This document shows positions 6,483 through 14,624 of a stretch of DNA of 27,759 nucleotides, one piece after another. The stretch is from an uncultured Collinsella sp. (GTDB taxonomy: Bacteria > Actinomycetota > Coriobacteriia > Coriobacteriales > Coriobacteriaceae), in contig UQMW01000025.1 in assembly GCA_900542275.1 (NCBI GenBank), positions 1 through 27,759 on the forward strand, written 5' to 3'. Under the pieces are notes generated by a model. The model did no database searches and was not told the DNA's origin. It worked only from the letters and a program-made list of their open reading frames with translations. Both the position numbers and the translations under genes were made by a program. Position 1 is the stretch's first letter. Every line of letters begins with the position of its first letter.

Positions 6483-7913
6483 ATGGCTTTCCGTAAAGAC
6501 TTCCTGTGGGGCGGCGCAACGGCTGCCAACCAGTGCGAGGGTGCCTACGACGTGGACGGCCGCGGCCTGGCCAACGTGGATGTGGCCCCGCACGGCCCCG
6601 AGCGCTATGCGGTGGTCTCCGGCCAGCGCAAGATGCTCGACTTCGAGGACGGCTATTACTACCCCGCGCAGACCGGCATCGATTTCTATCACCACTACAA
6701 GGAGGACATCGCCCTCTTTGCCGAGATGGGCTTTAAGACCTTCCGCATGAGCCTGGCCTGGACCCGCATCTTCCCCAACGGCGACGAGACTGAGCCCAAC
6801 GAGGCCGGCCTGGCCTTCTACGAGGACGTGTTCCGCGAGTGTCAGGCGCACGGCATTGAGCCGCTCGTGACTATCACGCACTTCGACTGCCCGATCCACC
6901 TTATCAAGGAGTACGGCGGCTGGCGCAACCGCAAGCTCATCGACTTCTACAAGAACCTCGCGACCACGATCTTCACCCGCTACAAGGGCCTGGTAAAGTA
7001 CTGGCTCACCTTTAACGAGATCAATATGATCTTGCACCTGCCGTTTATGGGTGCCGGTCTGGTCTTTGAGGAGGGCGAGAACAAGGAGGCCGTCGAGTAC
7101 CTGGCCGCCCACAACGAGCTCGTCGCCAGCGCTTGGGCAACCAAGATCGCCCACGAAATCGACCCTGAGGTCAAGATCGGCTGCATGCTCGCCGCAGGTA
7201 GCTACTACCCCTACAGCTGCCGTCCGGGCGATGTGCGCCAGGCGCAGATTGACAACCAGAGCAACTATTTCTTTGTCGACGTCCAGAGCCGCGGCTACTA
7301 TCCGGCCTATGCCGTCAAGAAGCTCGAGCGTTTGGGCATCGATGTGGGTATGACGGACGAGGACCGCGAGATCCTGGCCGCCAACACCGTCGACTTCATC
7401 AGCTTTAGCTATTACAGCACCCGTTGCTCCGCCGGTGCCGATAACCCCGATGTCGAGCGCACCCAGGGCAACGCCTTCGCCGGCGCCAAGAATCCCTACC
7501 TGCAGGAGAGCCAGTGGGGCTGGGCCATCGATCCGCTGGGCTTCCGTATTACGCTCAACGACCTGTACGACCGTTATCAGAAGCCGCTGTTTGTGGTCGA
7601 GAACGGCCTGGGCGCCAAGGACGTTGTCGAGGAGGACGGCTCCATCAACGACGACTACCGTATCGACTACCTGCGTCAGCACATTCAGACCATGCGCGAC
7701 GCGGTGACCGAGGACGGCGTTGACCTGCTGGGCTACACCACCTGGGGCCCGATTGACCTCGTCTCTGCCGGTACGGGCGAGATGTCCAAGCGCTACGGCT
7801 TTATCTACGTCGACCGCGACGACGCGGGCAACGGCACCCTCAAGCGCTCCAAGAAGAAGAGCTTTGACTGGTACAAACACGTCATCGAGACGAATGGCGA
7901 GGACCTGGCCTAA
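6483..7913 (+). CDS. GH1 6-phospho-beta-glucosidase
   Basis: The 476-aa protein is a full-length family 1 glycosidase of the BglA/AscB type. It hydrolyses phosphorylated beta-glucosides delivered by a PTS in the cytosol. The N-terminus FLWGGATAANQCEGA is typical, the acid/base E179 lies in TFNEIN, and the nucleophile E373 lies in VVENGLG. The C-terminal MSKRYGFIYVD with the lysine/serine-rich LKRSKKKSF is the signature that separates 6-phospho-glycosidases from free-sugar GH1 enzymes. No PTS gene is directly adjacent; the nearest is the EIIBC at 2914, separated by the hydrolase and DUF4867 genes, so the two may work together. AAAGGA at 6470-6475 supports the start. Confidence 0.95.
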   Translation: MAFRKDFLWGGATAANQCEGAYDVDGRGLANVDVAPHGPERYAVVSGQRKMLDFEDGYYYPAQTGIDFYHHYKEDIALFAEMGFKTFRMSLAWTRIFPNGDETEPNEAGLAFYEDVFRECQAHGIEPLVTITHFDCPIHLIKEYGGWRNRKLIDFYKNLATTIFTRYKGLVKYWLTFNEINMILHLPFMGAGLVFEEGENKEAVEYLAAHNELVASAWATKIAHEIDPEVKIGCMLAAGSYYPYSCRPGDVRQAQIDNQSNYFFVDVQSRGYYPAYAVKKLERLGIDVGMTDEDREILAANTVDFISFSYYSTRCSAGADNPDVERTQGNAFAGAKNPYLQESQWGWAIDPLGFRITLNDLYDRYQKPLFVVENGLGAKDVVEEDGSINDDYRIDYLRQHIQTMRDAVTEDGVDLLGYTTWGPIDLVSAGTGEMSKRYGFIYVDRDDAGNGTLKRSKKKSFDWYKHVIETNGEDLA

Positions 7914-7945
7914 GCTTTCCCAACAACTATAGCCTCCTAACCAAG

Positions 7946-7983
7946 GCGCCCGGCGAGCAGCTTGTGCTCGCCGGGCGCTTTGT
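7946..7983 (+). terminator. Terminator after the GH1 gene
   Basis: GCGCCCGGCGAGCA (7946-7959) pairs perfectly with 7965-7978 across a 5-base loop and is followed by TTTGTC. A 14-bp GC-rich stem directly after the gene makes this a probable intrinsic terminator. Confidence 0.8.
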
Positions 7984-7991
7984 CAAAAAAG

Positions 7992-8020
7992 CACTCATTG
8001 GGGACGTACTTAAATGAGTG
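7992..8020. repeat. Palindromic repeat A1 (core GGGGACGTACTTAAATGAG)
   Basis: The ends CACTCATT and AATGAGTG form a hairpin whose loop contains GGGGACGTACTTA. The same element recurs at 8106-8128, 16831-16857, 16864-16890 (inverted) and 23697-23725. Confidence 0.85.
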
Positions 8021-8030
8021 CCCGCAGAAT

Positions 8031-8094
8031 GAGAGTGGATAATCTCCCGTTTTTGGCTTGTTTGTGGGCTCAAAGTGGGAGATTATCCACTCTC
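8031..8094. repeat. Palindromic repeat B1 (64 bp, 18-bp perfect arms)
   Basis: GAGAGTGGATAATCTCCC (8031-8048) pairs perfectly with 8077-8094. The loop starts with GTTTTTGGC and ends with GGCTCAAAGT. A near-identical copy lies at 16902-16965, including the flanks CCCGCAGAAT before and GTCATT after. The arms are invariant while the middle of the loop differs, as expected for a conserved hairpin. Confidence 0.88.
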
Positions 8095-8105
8095 GTCATT
8101 GGTAG

Positions 8106-8128
8106 TCATTGGGGACGTACTTAAATGA
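8106..8128. repeat. Palindromic repeat A2
   Basis: A shorter copy of repeat A with ends TCATT and AATGA. The in-frame ATG at 8125, which would extend the sensor gene upstream, belongs to this repeat and is unlikely to be a real start. Confidence 0.8.
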
Positions 8129-8217
8129 TTAGTCGCTGGGGACACTCCCTGCCGTCTGCGGATTTTGGGACATGTGGCCCGCTTTTTGGGCCTGCCTGTC
8201 GGTACACTAAAAGCACT

Positions 8218-10101
8218 ATGGGTACCCGCGAGCGACATATTGGCCACGCGGCCGCCCGATCCGCGCCCGTGGCGGATCTTAGGGGCGGCAGGCTCTTTGC
8301 CATGCCGCGATTCCTTGTCGGCATATCGCATCGTGTATACCGCCGCCGCGTATTCGCTCTCGCTGGCGCCATTACCGCGCTGTTCCTTATACTTTTGGCA
8401 GTCTTGCCGGCGCTGTTTGCCTCCGACCCCAAGCTTTCCAACGCCGTGCCCGCCTATAGCGAGGTGTCCGAAGAGGTCGTGGATGCGCTCGTCCACTCGA
8501 GCTCTCTCCCGTTGCTTGTCGCCGCAATTATATTTTCGATCTGGGGTGTATCGGTCTATCTACGCTGTTTGGACTATGTGTTGCGCCGCCGCCTTGTTGC
8601 CGTCGCCACCATCTGTGCCCTCTGGATGATTGAGGTCATCCTCAAATACAAGTCGTTCACACCGTTCTATGCCACCGTGCTGTGGTACCTGTACTACGTG
8701 CCCATGACGCTCATTCCGCTGCTCTACCAGCTGTGCGGCCTGCGCCTTGCGGGGCTGGAACAACACCGTGCGGGCCGTCGCTATCGCAGCATCTTGTGGG
8801 TCGTGGCCATCCTACTTATCGGTTTTGTGCTCACCAACGATTTCCACCGGCAGGTATTCCACTTTGACCGTGCAAGCGACACCTGGAGCAACGATTACAC
8901 GTACGGCTGGGGCTATTTCGCCGTCTTAGTGTGGACGGCCTTTAACTTCGTGGCCTTTTTTATCCTGGTGGGCCGGTCCTCGTCCTTTCGCATCCAACGT
9001 TTCTCGGGCACGGCGGCGCTTGTTTTGTTGGGTGGTGCGTTCTTTGCCATCTCGTATGCTCTGCGCGTGCCCTGGGCATGGAGGCTCAACTTCTCGCTCG
9101 TCTATTGCGTCTTGTGCGTGGTGGCGATGGAAATCTGTCTCGATTGCGGTGTCATTCCGTCATATCACGACATTGCTGGCATCTTCGATACCTTGCCGCT
9201 CGACCTCAAAGTTCTAACGCGCGACCTGCAGGAAGTCTATGCCACACCGGTGTCAAAGCCAATGCCGGCGGGCGTGTGCGAAGAGCTGCGGGCCCAGGAA
9301 CACGGGCATGCCCATGCCTTTGCCGCGGCGTCCGATCCCGATGTGATGTACCGAGCCTTTCCACTGCTGGGCGGATCGGCCCTGCTTGCCCAAGACGTGT
9401 CGGAGCTCAACGAGCTTAACCGTGAACTGGCACATCGTCGCATGGAGCTGCAGCGCCAAAATGAGCTGCTCACGGCCGACTACGATCTTAAGACGCATCT
9501 GGCAGATCAAGAGGCCGAGACCTTGCTAGTCCAAGACGTGGACCAGGCGCTTGCCCGCGCGTTCGAAGAGATGTACGACCTGCTGAGCTCGCTGCCACCG
9601 TTGACCGACGAGGCGTCTTCACACGAGCGTTACCGCATGCTGCAGCGCGCCAAGATGCTCATCGCCTATTGCAAGCGCAAAGGGTCGCTCACGTTGGCGC
9701 AGCACGGGGAGAGCGGTTTTGATCGCGACCGCATTCAACTCATTGCCAATGAGCTCGCAAGCGACCTGCGCACCATCGATGTCGATTGCGCTTCGATTAT
9801 CGCCATACGGCGCCCGATGCACGCCAGTACGGTAAGCGCCCTGTACGACTGCGTGTATGACTTTGCGTTTTTTGCCTACACCACCGACCATCCGGCGCTT
9901 ATGTATCACTTGGGCGACCATGACCGGTGCAGTGTCGAGCTGCGCGCCACGCTTTTTTCCAACGATGATGAAGATCTTTCGCAGACGCCCGCTGCGCAAG
10001 AGCTCGAAAGCGCTCTGCAAGGGCGCAACGTGGCATACCGCCTTGAGGGCGAGCCCGGCCAGCTGCGCATGATCGTCTTGATGCCGAGGGCGGGTGAGTG
10101 A
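8218..10101 (+). CDS. Multi-pass membrane sensor with degenerate kinase-like C-terminus
   Basis: The product is about 627 aa from the ATG at 8218. Roughly residues 45-330 contain about eight hydrophobic segments resembling the HisKA_7TM sensor region, including the typical LTNDFHRQVFHF followed by YGWGYF. A PAS-like stretch and a coiled coil rich in E, L, R and Q follow (near 420-480). The C-terminal 170 residues (HERYRMLQRAKMLIAYCKRK, then ELASDLRTIDV) resemble the degenerate kinase domains found beside LuxR regulators. I see no phosphoacceptor H-box and no clear N or G box. The start is uncertain: 8218 has no Shine-Dalgarno but lies ten bases after TACACT and could be leaderless; ATG 8302 is an alternative. 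The stop overlaps the next gene by four bases, so it is the first gene of a three-gene signalling operon. Confidence 0.8.
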   Translation: MGTRERHIGHAAARSAPVADLRGGRLFAMPRFLVGISHRVYRRRVFALAGAITALFLILLAVLPALFASDPKLSNAVPAYSEVSEEVVDALVHSSSLPLLVAAIIFSIWGVSVYLRCLDYVLRRRLVAVATICALWMIEVILKYKSFTPFYATVLWYLYYVPMTLIPLLYQLCGLRLAGLEQHRAGRRYRSILWVVAILLIGFVLTNDFHRQVFHFDRASDTWSNDYTYGWGYFAVLVWTAFNFVAFFILVGRSSSFRIQRFSGTAALVLLGGAFFAISYALRVPWAWRLNFSLVYCVLCVVAMEICLDCGVIPSYHDIAGIFDTLPLDLKVLTRDLQEVYATPVSKPMPAGVCEELRAQEHGHAHAFAAASDPDVMYRAFPLLGGSALLAQDVSELNELNRELAHRRMELQRQNELLTADYDLKTHLADQEAETLLVQDVDQALARAFEEMYDLLSSLPPLTDEASSHERYRMLQRAKMLIAYCKRKGSLTLAQHGESGFDRDRIQLIANELASDLRTIDVDCASIIAIRRPMHASTVSALYDCVYDFAFFAYTTDHPALMYHLGDHDRCSVELRATLFSNDDEDLSQTPAAQELESALQGRNVAYRLEGEPGQLRMIVLMPRAGE

Positions 10102-11600
10102 CGATGCAGATTTCGTTCATCCTTCCCCAAATCGTTGCGCTCGATGTTATCTTTGCCCTGGCTGCGTGTCTGCAGATGATCCACGTCCCGCTCATCGCAT
10201 CGCGCCGCTCGTCCTATAACCGTAAGGTGATTTGCGCCTACGAGACGAGCCTTGTGCTTCACCTGATGATTTCGGCGCTCATCTTATTCGCGTCGTCTGG
10301 CTCGTATCTGGTGGCGCCGCTTGACGTTTGCGCCAGGGCAATGGGCGGAGTGCTGTGGCTCAATGCCGCGATCTTTGCCTATGGCGTGGTCCTTATGGTG
10401 CACTATCGTCGCCCTGTCATGCTGGCCGAGCTGCTGCTTGTTGGCGCCGTGACACCGCCGGTGGTTTTTGCCATGGGCTCGGTGTGGGCCGTTGTCCTTA
10501 TCGCAGAGGGAGCGTTCTTCCTGTTCCGTTCCGTCGCGGCGCTCTTGATGGACGTCCGTAACCGCCAGGAGGATATCACCGCGTTCTCGACGATCGAAAC
10601 CATCAACGTGATTCCCGTGGGCATCCTGTATCTGGACTCGAGGGGCCGTCCACTGCTCATGAACCGCTGCATGCGCAAAAACCTGGTGGAGCTTCATATG
10701 CCCACCGACCTAGGCGATATGAGCGGTACATGGAACGACCTGCGCAAGCTCAGCATGCAAATGCCCGGAGGCGGTAAGAACAGCGTGCGGATCAACCTGG
10801 ACCGCTTTGGTGAGGCGCGTGCGGTGGTCGAGGTTTCTCCCGCCGAGATTCGCCTGTTTGTGTGCGATGGCGTTATGGTCTCGGGGCGTTCGTTCGAGCG
10901 CATAATCGGTCTGGATGTGACAGAGTATGCGCATGCGCATGACCGCCTGGCGCAGGCCAACCACCTGCTTGAGCTTGCGGGCCAAGAGCTCCAGGCCCAG
11001 ATCGAAGAAGTCAAAAAGGTTGCCGACAATGCGGCCTACCTGCGCATGCGTTCCCGCGTGCACGATGTGATCGGCCAGCGCCTGTCCATCCTCCATCGCT
11101 ATTTGGAGGAGAGGCGCCTGGATGACGAGTCACTCGAGCAGATCGACCCGCTGCTGCGCTCAATCGCTGCCGATCTGCGCAGCGGGGGCGACACCGAACC
11201 GGCAGAGCAACTGGGCGATATCGTCCATGCCTTTGGCCTGGTGAGCGTGCAGATCGATGTGGAGGGCGAGCTGCCAAGCGACGTGCGTGTCGCGGCAGCC
11301 TTTTTGCAGATTATCCGCGAAGCCTCGACCAATGCCACCAAGCATGCGCAGGCGCATCGGGTCCATGTGCGCTTGTGGCAGGAGGGGACGGATGCTGACG
11401 CCGTCGCGCACATGACGATTTCTAACGACGGGTCCCCCCCGGCCCCCGTATCGTATCGCGAGGGAACGGGTATCCCAGGTATGAGGCATGTCGCGCAAGA
11501 TCTGGGTGGCAGCCTAGAGGTCCACGCCACCCCGCCCTTTACGCTTACGGTATCCATTCCGCTTAACGCCAACGACACGTCCCAAAGGAGAAACTCATGA
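10098..11600 (+). CDS. Sensor histidine kinase (NarL-type partner)
   Basis: The 500-aa protein has about five membrane segments in residues 5-155, a PAS-like segment (NVIPVGILYLDSRGRPLLMN, about 168-187), a coiled coil near 275-315 and a catalytic half. H322 in SRVHDVIGQRLS is the probable phosphoacceptor. IIREASTNATKHA is the N-box and GTGIPGMR the G-box of the ATPase domain, as in HisKA_3/NarX-like kinases. GTG 10098 overlaps the preceding stop as GTGA and has GAGGG seven bases upstream; ATG 10104 is the alternative. Its own stop overlaps the response regulator start as ATGA, so the three proteins are probably translationally coupled. The ligand is unknown. Confidence 0.9.
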   Translation: MTMQISFILPQIVALDVIFALAACLQMIHVPLIASRRSSYNRKVICAYETSLVLHLMISALILFASSGSYLVAPLDVCARAMGGVLWLNAAIFAYGVVLMVHYRRPVMLAELLLVGAVTPPVVFAMGSVWAVVLIAEGAFFLFRSVAALLMDVRNRQEDITAFSTIETINVIPVGILYLDSRGRPLLMNRCMRKNLVELHMPTDLGDMSGTWNDLRKLSMQMPGGGKNSVRINLDRFGEARAVVEVSPAEIRLFVCDGVMVSGRSFERIIGLDVTEYAHAHDRLAQANHLLELAGQELQAQIEEVKKVADNAAYLRMRSRVHDVIGQRLSILHRYLEERRLDDESLEQIDPLLRSIAADLRSGGDTEPAEQLGDIVHAFGLVSVQIDVEGELPSDVRVAAAFLQIIREASTNATKHAQAHRVHVRLWQEGTDADAVAHMTISNDGSPPAPVSYREGTGIPGMRHVAQDLGGSLEVHATPPFTLTVSIPLNANDTSQRRNS

Positions 11601-12220
11601 TCCGCGTGTTAATTGTCGAAGATCAGGCCATCCTGCGCGAGAGCCTGGCGCGCTCCGTTGGCGACCAGCCCGATATGACTGTCGTTGCCGCGATCGCCGA
11701 TGCCTCCGAGGCCTTGGGTGTCGCGCTCAAGGAGCGCCCGGACATGATACTGATGGACGTGTGCACCGAACACGATTCAAACGGCATCGTGGCGGCGGCA
11801 CGCATCAAGGAGCAGCTGCCCGAGTGTCGCATCATTATCATGACAGGCATGCCCGAGATCACCTTTGTCGATCAGGCCCGCGAGGCGGGCGTCGATAGCT
11901 TTGTGTACAAGAACGTCGGTATCGACGAGCTGTTCGCCGTGATGCGCTCCACGTTGGCTGGCTACTGCACGTTTCCCAAGCCGCCCGAGAGCATTTTTTC
12001 GGGCACGGCAGCCCTCGACGATGTCGAGCTATCGATTTTGCGCCTTGCCTGCGAGGGCAAAAGTCGTCGCGAGATCGCGGCCGAGCTGTTTATGAGTGAG
12101 GGCACCATCAAGCGCCGCATCTCGGAGATCCTGAGCAAGACCGGCTACGACAACATCATGCGCCTGGCCGTGCATGCGGTGACCGAGGGCAGCATCGTTC
12201 CCAACATGGAGCGCCCGTAA
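11597..12220 (+). CDS. LuxR/NarL-family response regulator
   Basis: The 207-aa protein has a receiver domain (1-125) with acidic residues E8 and D9, phosphoacceptor D54 in LMDVC, T83 and K105. A linker and a C-terminal helix-turn-helix of the GerE/LuxR type follow (LDDVELSILRLACEGKSRRE, then IAAELFMSEGTIKRRISEIL). It should be phosphorylated by the kinase encoded just upstream, with which it overlaps by four bases. GGAG lies upstream of the ATG. The phosphosite context DVCTEHDSNG carries an acidic, polar loop typical of NarL-like receivers. Target promoters are not identifiable here; the operon's own upstream region is dominated by repeats. Confidence 0.94.
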   Translation: MIRVLIVEDQAILRESLARSVGDQPDMTVVAAIADASEALGVALKERPDMILMDVCTEHDSNGIVAAARIKEQLPECRIIIMTGMPEITFVDQAREAGVDSFVYKNVGIDELFAVMRSTLAGYCTFPKPPESIFSGTAALDDVELSILRLACEGKSRREIAAELFMSEGTIKRRISEILSKTGYDNIMRLAVHAVTEGSIVPNMERP

Positions 12221-12256
12221 TCGATGCGCTCACCCGTGTTCCGGCACCGCAAAGAT

Positions 12257-12297
12257 AGGCCGCCCACCGTTTCGCATCTAAAAACGGCGGGCGGCCT
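12257..12297 (+). terminator. Terminator after the response regulator
   Basis: AGGCCGCCC..CCGTTT (12257-12272) pairs with AAACGG..GGGCGGCCT (12282-12297), a strong GC-rich stem with one central mismatch, located 37 bases after the stop. The following sequence TGCTTGT is only weakly T-rich. Confidence 0.7.
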
Positions 12298-12330
12298 GCT
12301 TGTATGGGCAGTGCTGTCGGCATAAAGCGG

Positions 12331-12361
12331 CGGGGCCGCAGGATCATCTCCTGCGGCCCCG
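12331..12361. terminator. Hairpin between convergent genes
   Basis: CGGGGCCGCAGGA (12331-12343) pairs perfectly with 12349-12361, a 13-bp stem with a 5-base loop. It sits between the convergent response regulator and lipoprotein genes and could stop transcription in either direction. Confidence 0.7.
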
Positions 12362-12411
12362 TCTGGTGTGCGCGGATGTGTCCGCCAATCCGCGGCTGTC
12401 GTGGTCTACCG

Positions 12412-13254
12412 CTACGCGATGGTTGCGCTGTAGGAGGCGACGTCCTCGTAGGAATCGGTCAGGTAGGCGTCGATGCCGATGGTCGTGTTGACCAGGTCGT
12501 CAAGGCTGTCAAGCTCGCCGCTCGAGAACGTGAATTCCTCGGTGGCGTTGGTGCCGGGCATCAGGTGAGCCGAGAACCAGGGTTCCTTCATGGTGCCGTT
12601 GACGTTGGTCTTGCCGGAAGGAGCGTAGAAGGTCAGGTCCTTGTCGCTCTTGTTGGTGATGTTGACGACAAAACCGATGTCGCCCCACTCGTCCTTGAAC
12701 TTCTCGGTGACGGTGATGGTGCACAGGTCGTCATCGGCAACGGTGACGGCGGGGGAGATTTCAATCTTCTGGACGTCGTCGTCTTCGACGGCCTCGTCGA
12801 TCTCTTCTTCCTTCTCGGCCGCCTCGCGATCCTTCTTCACCGTGCCGGACAGGTCCTTGTCGGACTTGGTAAAGACAAGATTGCCGTCATCCTCTTCGAG
12901 GATGAGCTTGCCGTCCTTGAGCTTCATGTCATGCGACTCGTCTTCGGCGGTGATGGTTACGGTGGTGGCGTCCTTTGCCTCCCATTTAAGGTCGACGACT
13001 TCAAGGAACAGGTCGAGGGCACCTGTACCGTCCTCATCGAGAATCAGGACGCAGTGCACACCCCAATCCTCGAGCATCTTCATGTACTCATCGGTCAGTT
13101 CTTCGCCCTCCAGGGTTCCACCCGAGAGTTCCCAGCTGCCGACGAAGTTGGCCTTGGGGTCTTTGCCGCCGCCGCTGCAGCCCGTCAGGGCAAAGGCGAG
13201 CGCAAGGACGCATGTCAGAAATGCGAGTACGGACTTTTTGGACGTTGTCTTCAT
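12412..13254 (-). CDS. Predicted lipoprotein, last gene of the zinc-ribbon cluster
   Basis: The 280-aa protein starts with MKTTSKKSVLAF, a hydrophobic core and the lipobox LTGC with C26 as the lipidated cysteine, followed by a GGG linker, so it should be anchored outside the membrane. Residues about 30-130 form a small beta-rich domain (FVGSWELSGG, LILDEDGTGAL, WEAKDATTVTIT) resembling lipocalin-like domains that report extracellular state. A highly acidic linker (EAAEKEEEIDEAVEDDD) and a second beta-rich domain (ITVTEKFKDEWGDIGFVVNI) of the DUF4352/DUF5067 style follow. AGGAGG lies a few bases before the ATG; upstream in-frame starts run into the neighbouring intergenic region. It follows the SPFH gene by 80 bases on the same strand. 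Specific function is unknown. Confidence 0.85.
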   Translation of the reverse strand: MKTTSKKSVLAFLTCVLALAFALTGCSGGGKDPKANFVGSWELSGGTLEGEELTDEYMKMLEDWGVHCVLILDEDGTGALDLFLEVVDLKWEAKDATTVTITAEDESHDMKLKDGKLILEEDDGNLVFTKSDKDLSGTVKKDREAAEKEEEIDEAVEDDDVQKIEISPAVTVADDDLCTITVTEKFKDEWGDIGFVVNITNKSDKDLTFYAPSGKTNVNGTMKEPWFSAHLMPGTNATEEFTFSSGELDSLDDLVNTTIGIDAYLTDSYEDVASYSATIA

Positions 13255-13334
13255 GGTGTCCTCCTTTATCGAACGAAACCCATAGAAGCAAATGCGGGGG
13301 TGGCGGATCCCCCGCCAATTACCAGATAGAGGGG

Positions 13335-14576
13335 CTAGGGCCTGGGCGTTCCGCAGTTGCTGCAGAACTTGCCGCCGTTTTCGCTGCCGCAGTTGGGGCA
13401 GAACCACTTGGCCGGTGCCGGGGCGGGTGCGGGACTGCCACACTCGGAGCAGAACTTGCCGGTGTTGGTGGCGCCGCAGCTGCAGGTCCATGTGCCGGCC
13501 GCGGGAGCAGCGGCGGGAGCCGGTGCGGGAGCGGGTGCCGGAGCCGGCTGCGGGGCGGCCTGCTGCTGTGCTTGGCCGGCGGCGAACAGCTGGCTGGCGT
13601 TCATGCCGCCCATGCCACCTGCCATGCCCATGCCCATAAAGCCTGCCATCGCGCCGTTGGGGTTGGCGGCTGCCGCGCGCATTGCGTCGCTCTGGGCGCT
13701 GGCAATGTTGGCTGCCGCCATGGTGGGATCGCGCATGACCGCGGCTTTCTGCAGATCCTTGATCATCTGCTCGTCCTCTTGCGAGGCGGCGATGGAGTTG
13801 ACGCCAAAGCTCACGATCTCGACGCCGCGCAGGTCACGCCAATCGGCAGAGAGGACCTCGTTGAGCGCGCGGGCGAGCTCGGTGGTGTGGCCGGGGATGG
13901 CGCTGTAGCGGATGCCCATTTCCGAGATCTTGGCAAAGGCGGGCTGCAGGGCGGTGAGCAGCTCGGACTTAAGCTGGCTGTCGATCTTGTCGCGCGTGTA
14001 GCTATCGGTCACGTTGCCGCACACGTTGGTGTAGAACAGCAGCGGGTTGGTGATGCGGTACGAATACTCGCCGTTGCAACGCACGGAGATGTCGACGTCC
14101 AGGCCAATGTTGTTATCGACCACGCGGAAGGGCACAGGCGAGGCGGTGCCGTACTTGTTGCCGATGATCTCCTTGGTGTTGATGAAGTAGACACGCTGGT
14201 CCTTGCCCGCGTCGCCGCCAAAGGTAAAGCGGCTGCCGATATTGGCGAAGGTCTCCTTGATGGAATCGCCCAGGTTGCCGCTAAAGACGCTCGGCTCGCT
14301 GCCGGTATCGAAGACGAACTCACCAGGCTCCAGCGCGACTTCGATGATCTTGCCGTTTTGCACCACGAGCATGCCCTGGCCGTCGTTGACGGCGATGACC
14401 GAGCCGTTGGAGATGACGTTGTCCTCGCCGCGCGTGTTGGAGCTGCGGTCACCGGTGCGTTTGCTGCCCTTGCAGGCCAAGACGTCAGCAGGCATCGATT
14501 CGCAGTAGATAAATTCCTTCCACTGGTCGGCCATGACGCCGCCGGCAGCTCCCAATCCAGCTTTCAAGAGTCCCAT
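13335..14576 (-). CDS. SPFH/virion-core-like protein with two C-terminal zinc ribbons
   Basis: The 413-aa protein matches the YdjI-type SPFH family (also called virion core protein). Residues about 1-300 include the start MGLLKAGLGAAGGVMADQWK, GQGMLVVQNGKIIEV, EPGEFVFDTGSEPS, the strand run VYFINTKEIIGNKYGTASPV and the helical RDLRGVEIVSFGVNSI. Next come a Gly/Met-rich stretch, a Pro/Ala repeat linker and two CxC/CxxC zinc ribbons (CSCGATNTGKFCSECG and CPNCGSENGGKFCSNCG). In Bacillus subtilis, YdjI works with YdjG and YdjH at the membrane to recruit a PspA homologue. Here the gene follows a zinc-ribbon membrane protein by 48 bases. No PspA gene is in the window. An AAAGGA-like site precedes the ATG. 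Confidence 0.88.
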   Translation of the reverse strand: MGLLKAGLGAAGGVMADQWKEFIYCESMPADVLACKGSKRTGDRSSNTRGEDNVISNGSVIAVNDGQGMLVVQNGKIIEVALEPGEFVFDTGSEPSVFSGNLGDSIKETFANIGSRFTFGGDAGKDQRVYFINTKEIIGNKYGTASPVPFRVVDNNIGLDVDISVRCNGEYSYRITNPLLFYTNVCGNVTDSYTRDKIDSQLKSELLTALQPAFAKISEMGIRYSAIPGHTTELARALNEVLSADWRDLRGVEIVSFGVNSIAASQEDEQMIKDLQKAAVMRDPTMAAANIASAQSDAMRAAAANPNGAMAGFMGMGMAGGMGGMNASQLFAAGQAQQQAAPQPAPAPAPAPAPAAAPAAGTWTCSCGATNTGKFCSECGSPAPAPAPAKWFCPNCGSENGGKFCSNCGTPRP

Positions 14577-14624
14577 GGTGATCTTCCTTTCTCGTCAAAG
14601 GCCGGGTGGTATTGGTCGGATTGC

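Larger units (their letters stand above)
7914..8217. other. Intergenic region with repeat cluster 1
   Basis: This 304-base gap holds the GH1 terminator followed by repeats A1 (7992-8020), B1 (8031-8094), A2 (8106-8128), a GGGGACACTC element (8138-8147) and a GGGACATGTGGCCC element (8167-8180). The sensor gene begins right after it, so its promoter must lie in or beside the repeats. TACACT at 8203-8208 is a possible -10 box. Confidence 0.7.

Noticed and set aside
6345..7880. Long minus-strand ORF opposite the GH1 gene
   Set aside because: It mirrors a clear GH1 gene, has no family motifs and reads as low-complexity valine/alanine/leucine sequence, a consequence of GC-rich third positions.
7992..8128. 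CRISPR array
   Set aside because: The repeats here are palindromes of different families with irregular spacing and no unique spacers of constant length; no cas gene is present.
8125..8217. Upstream extension of the sensor gene to ATG 8125
   Set aside because: The ATG lies inside repeat A2, and the extra 31 residues contain sequence from GGGGAC-type repeats, so the extension is unlikely to be coding.
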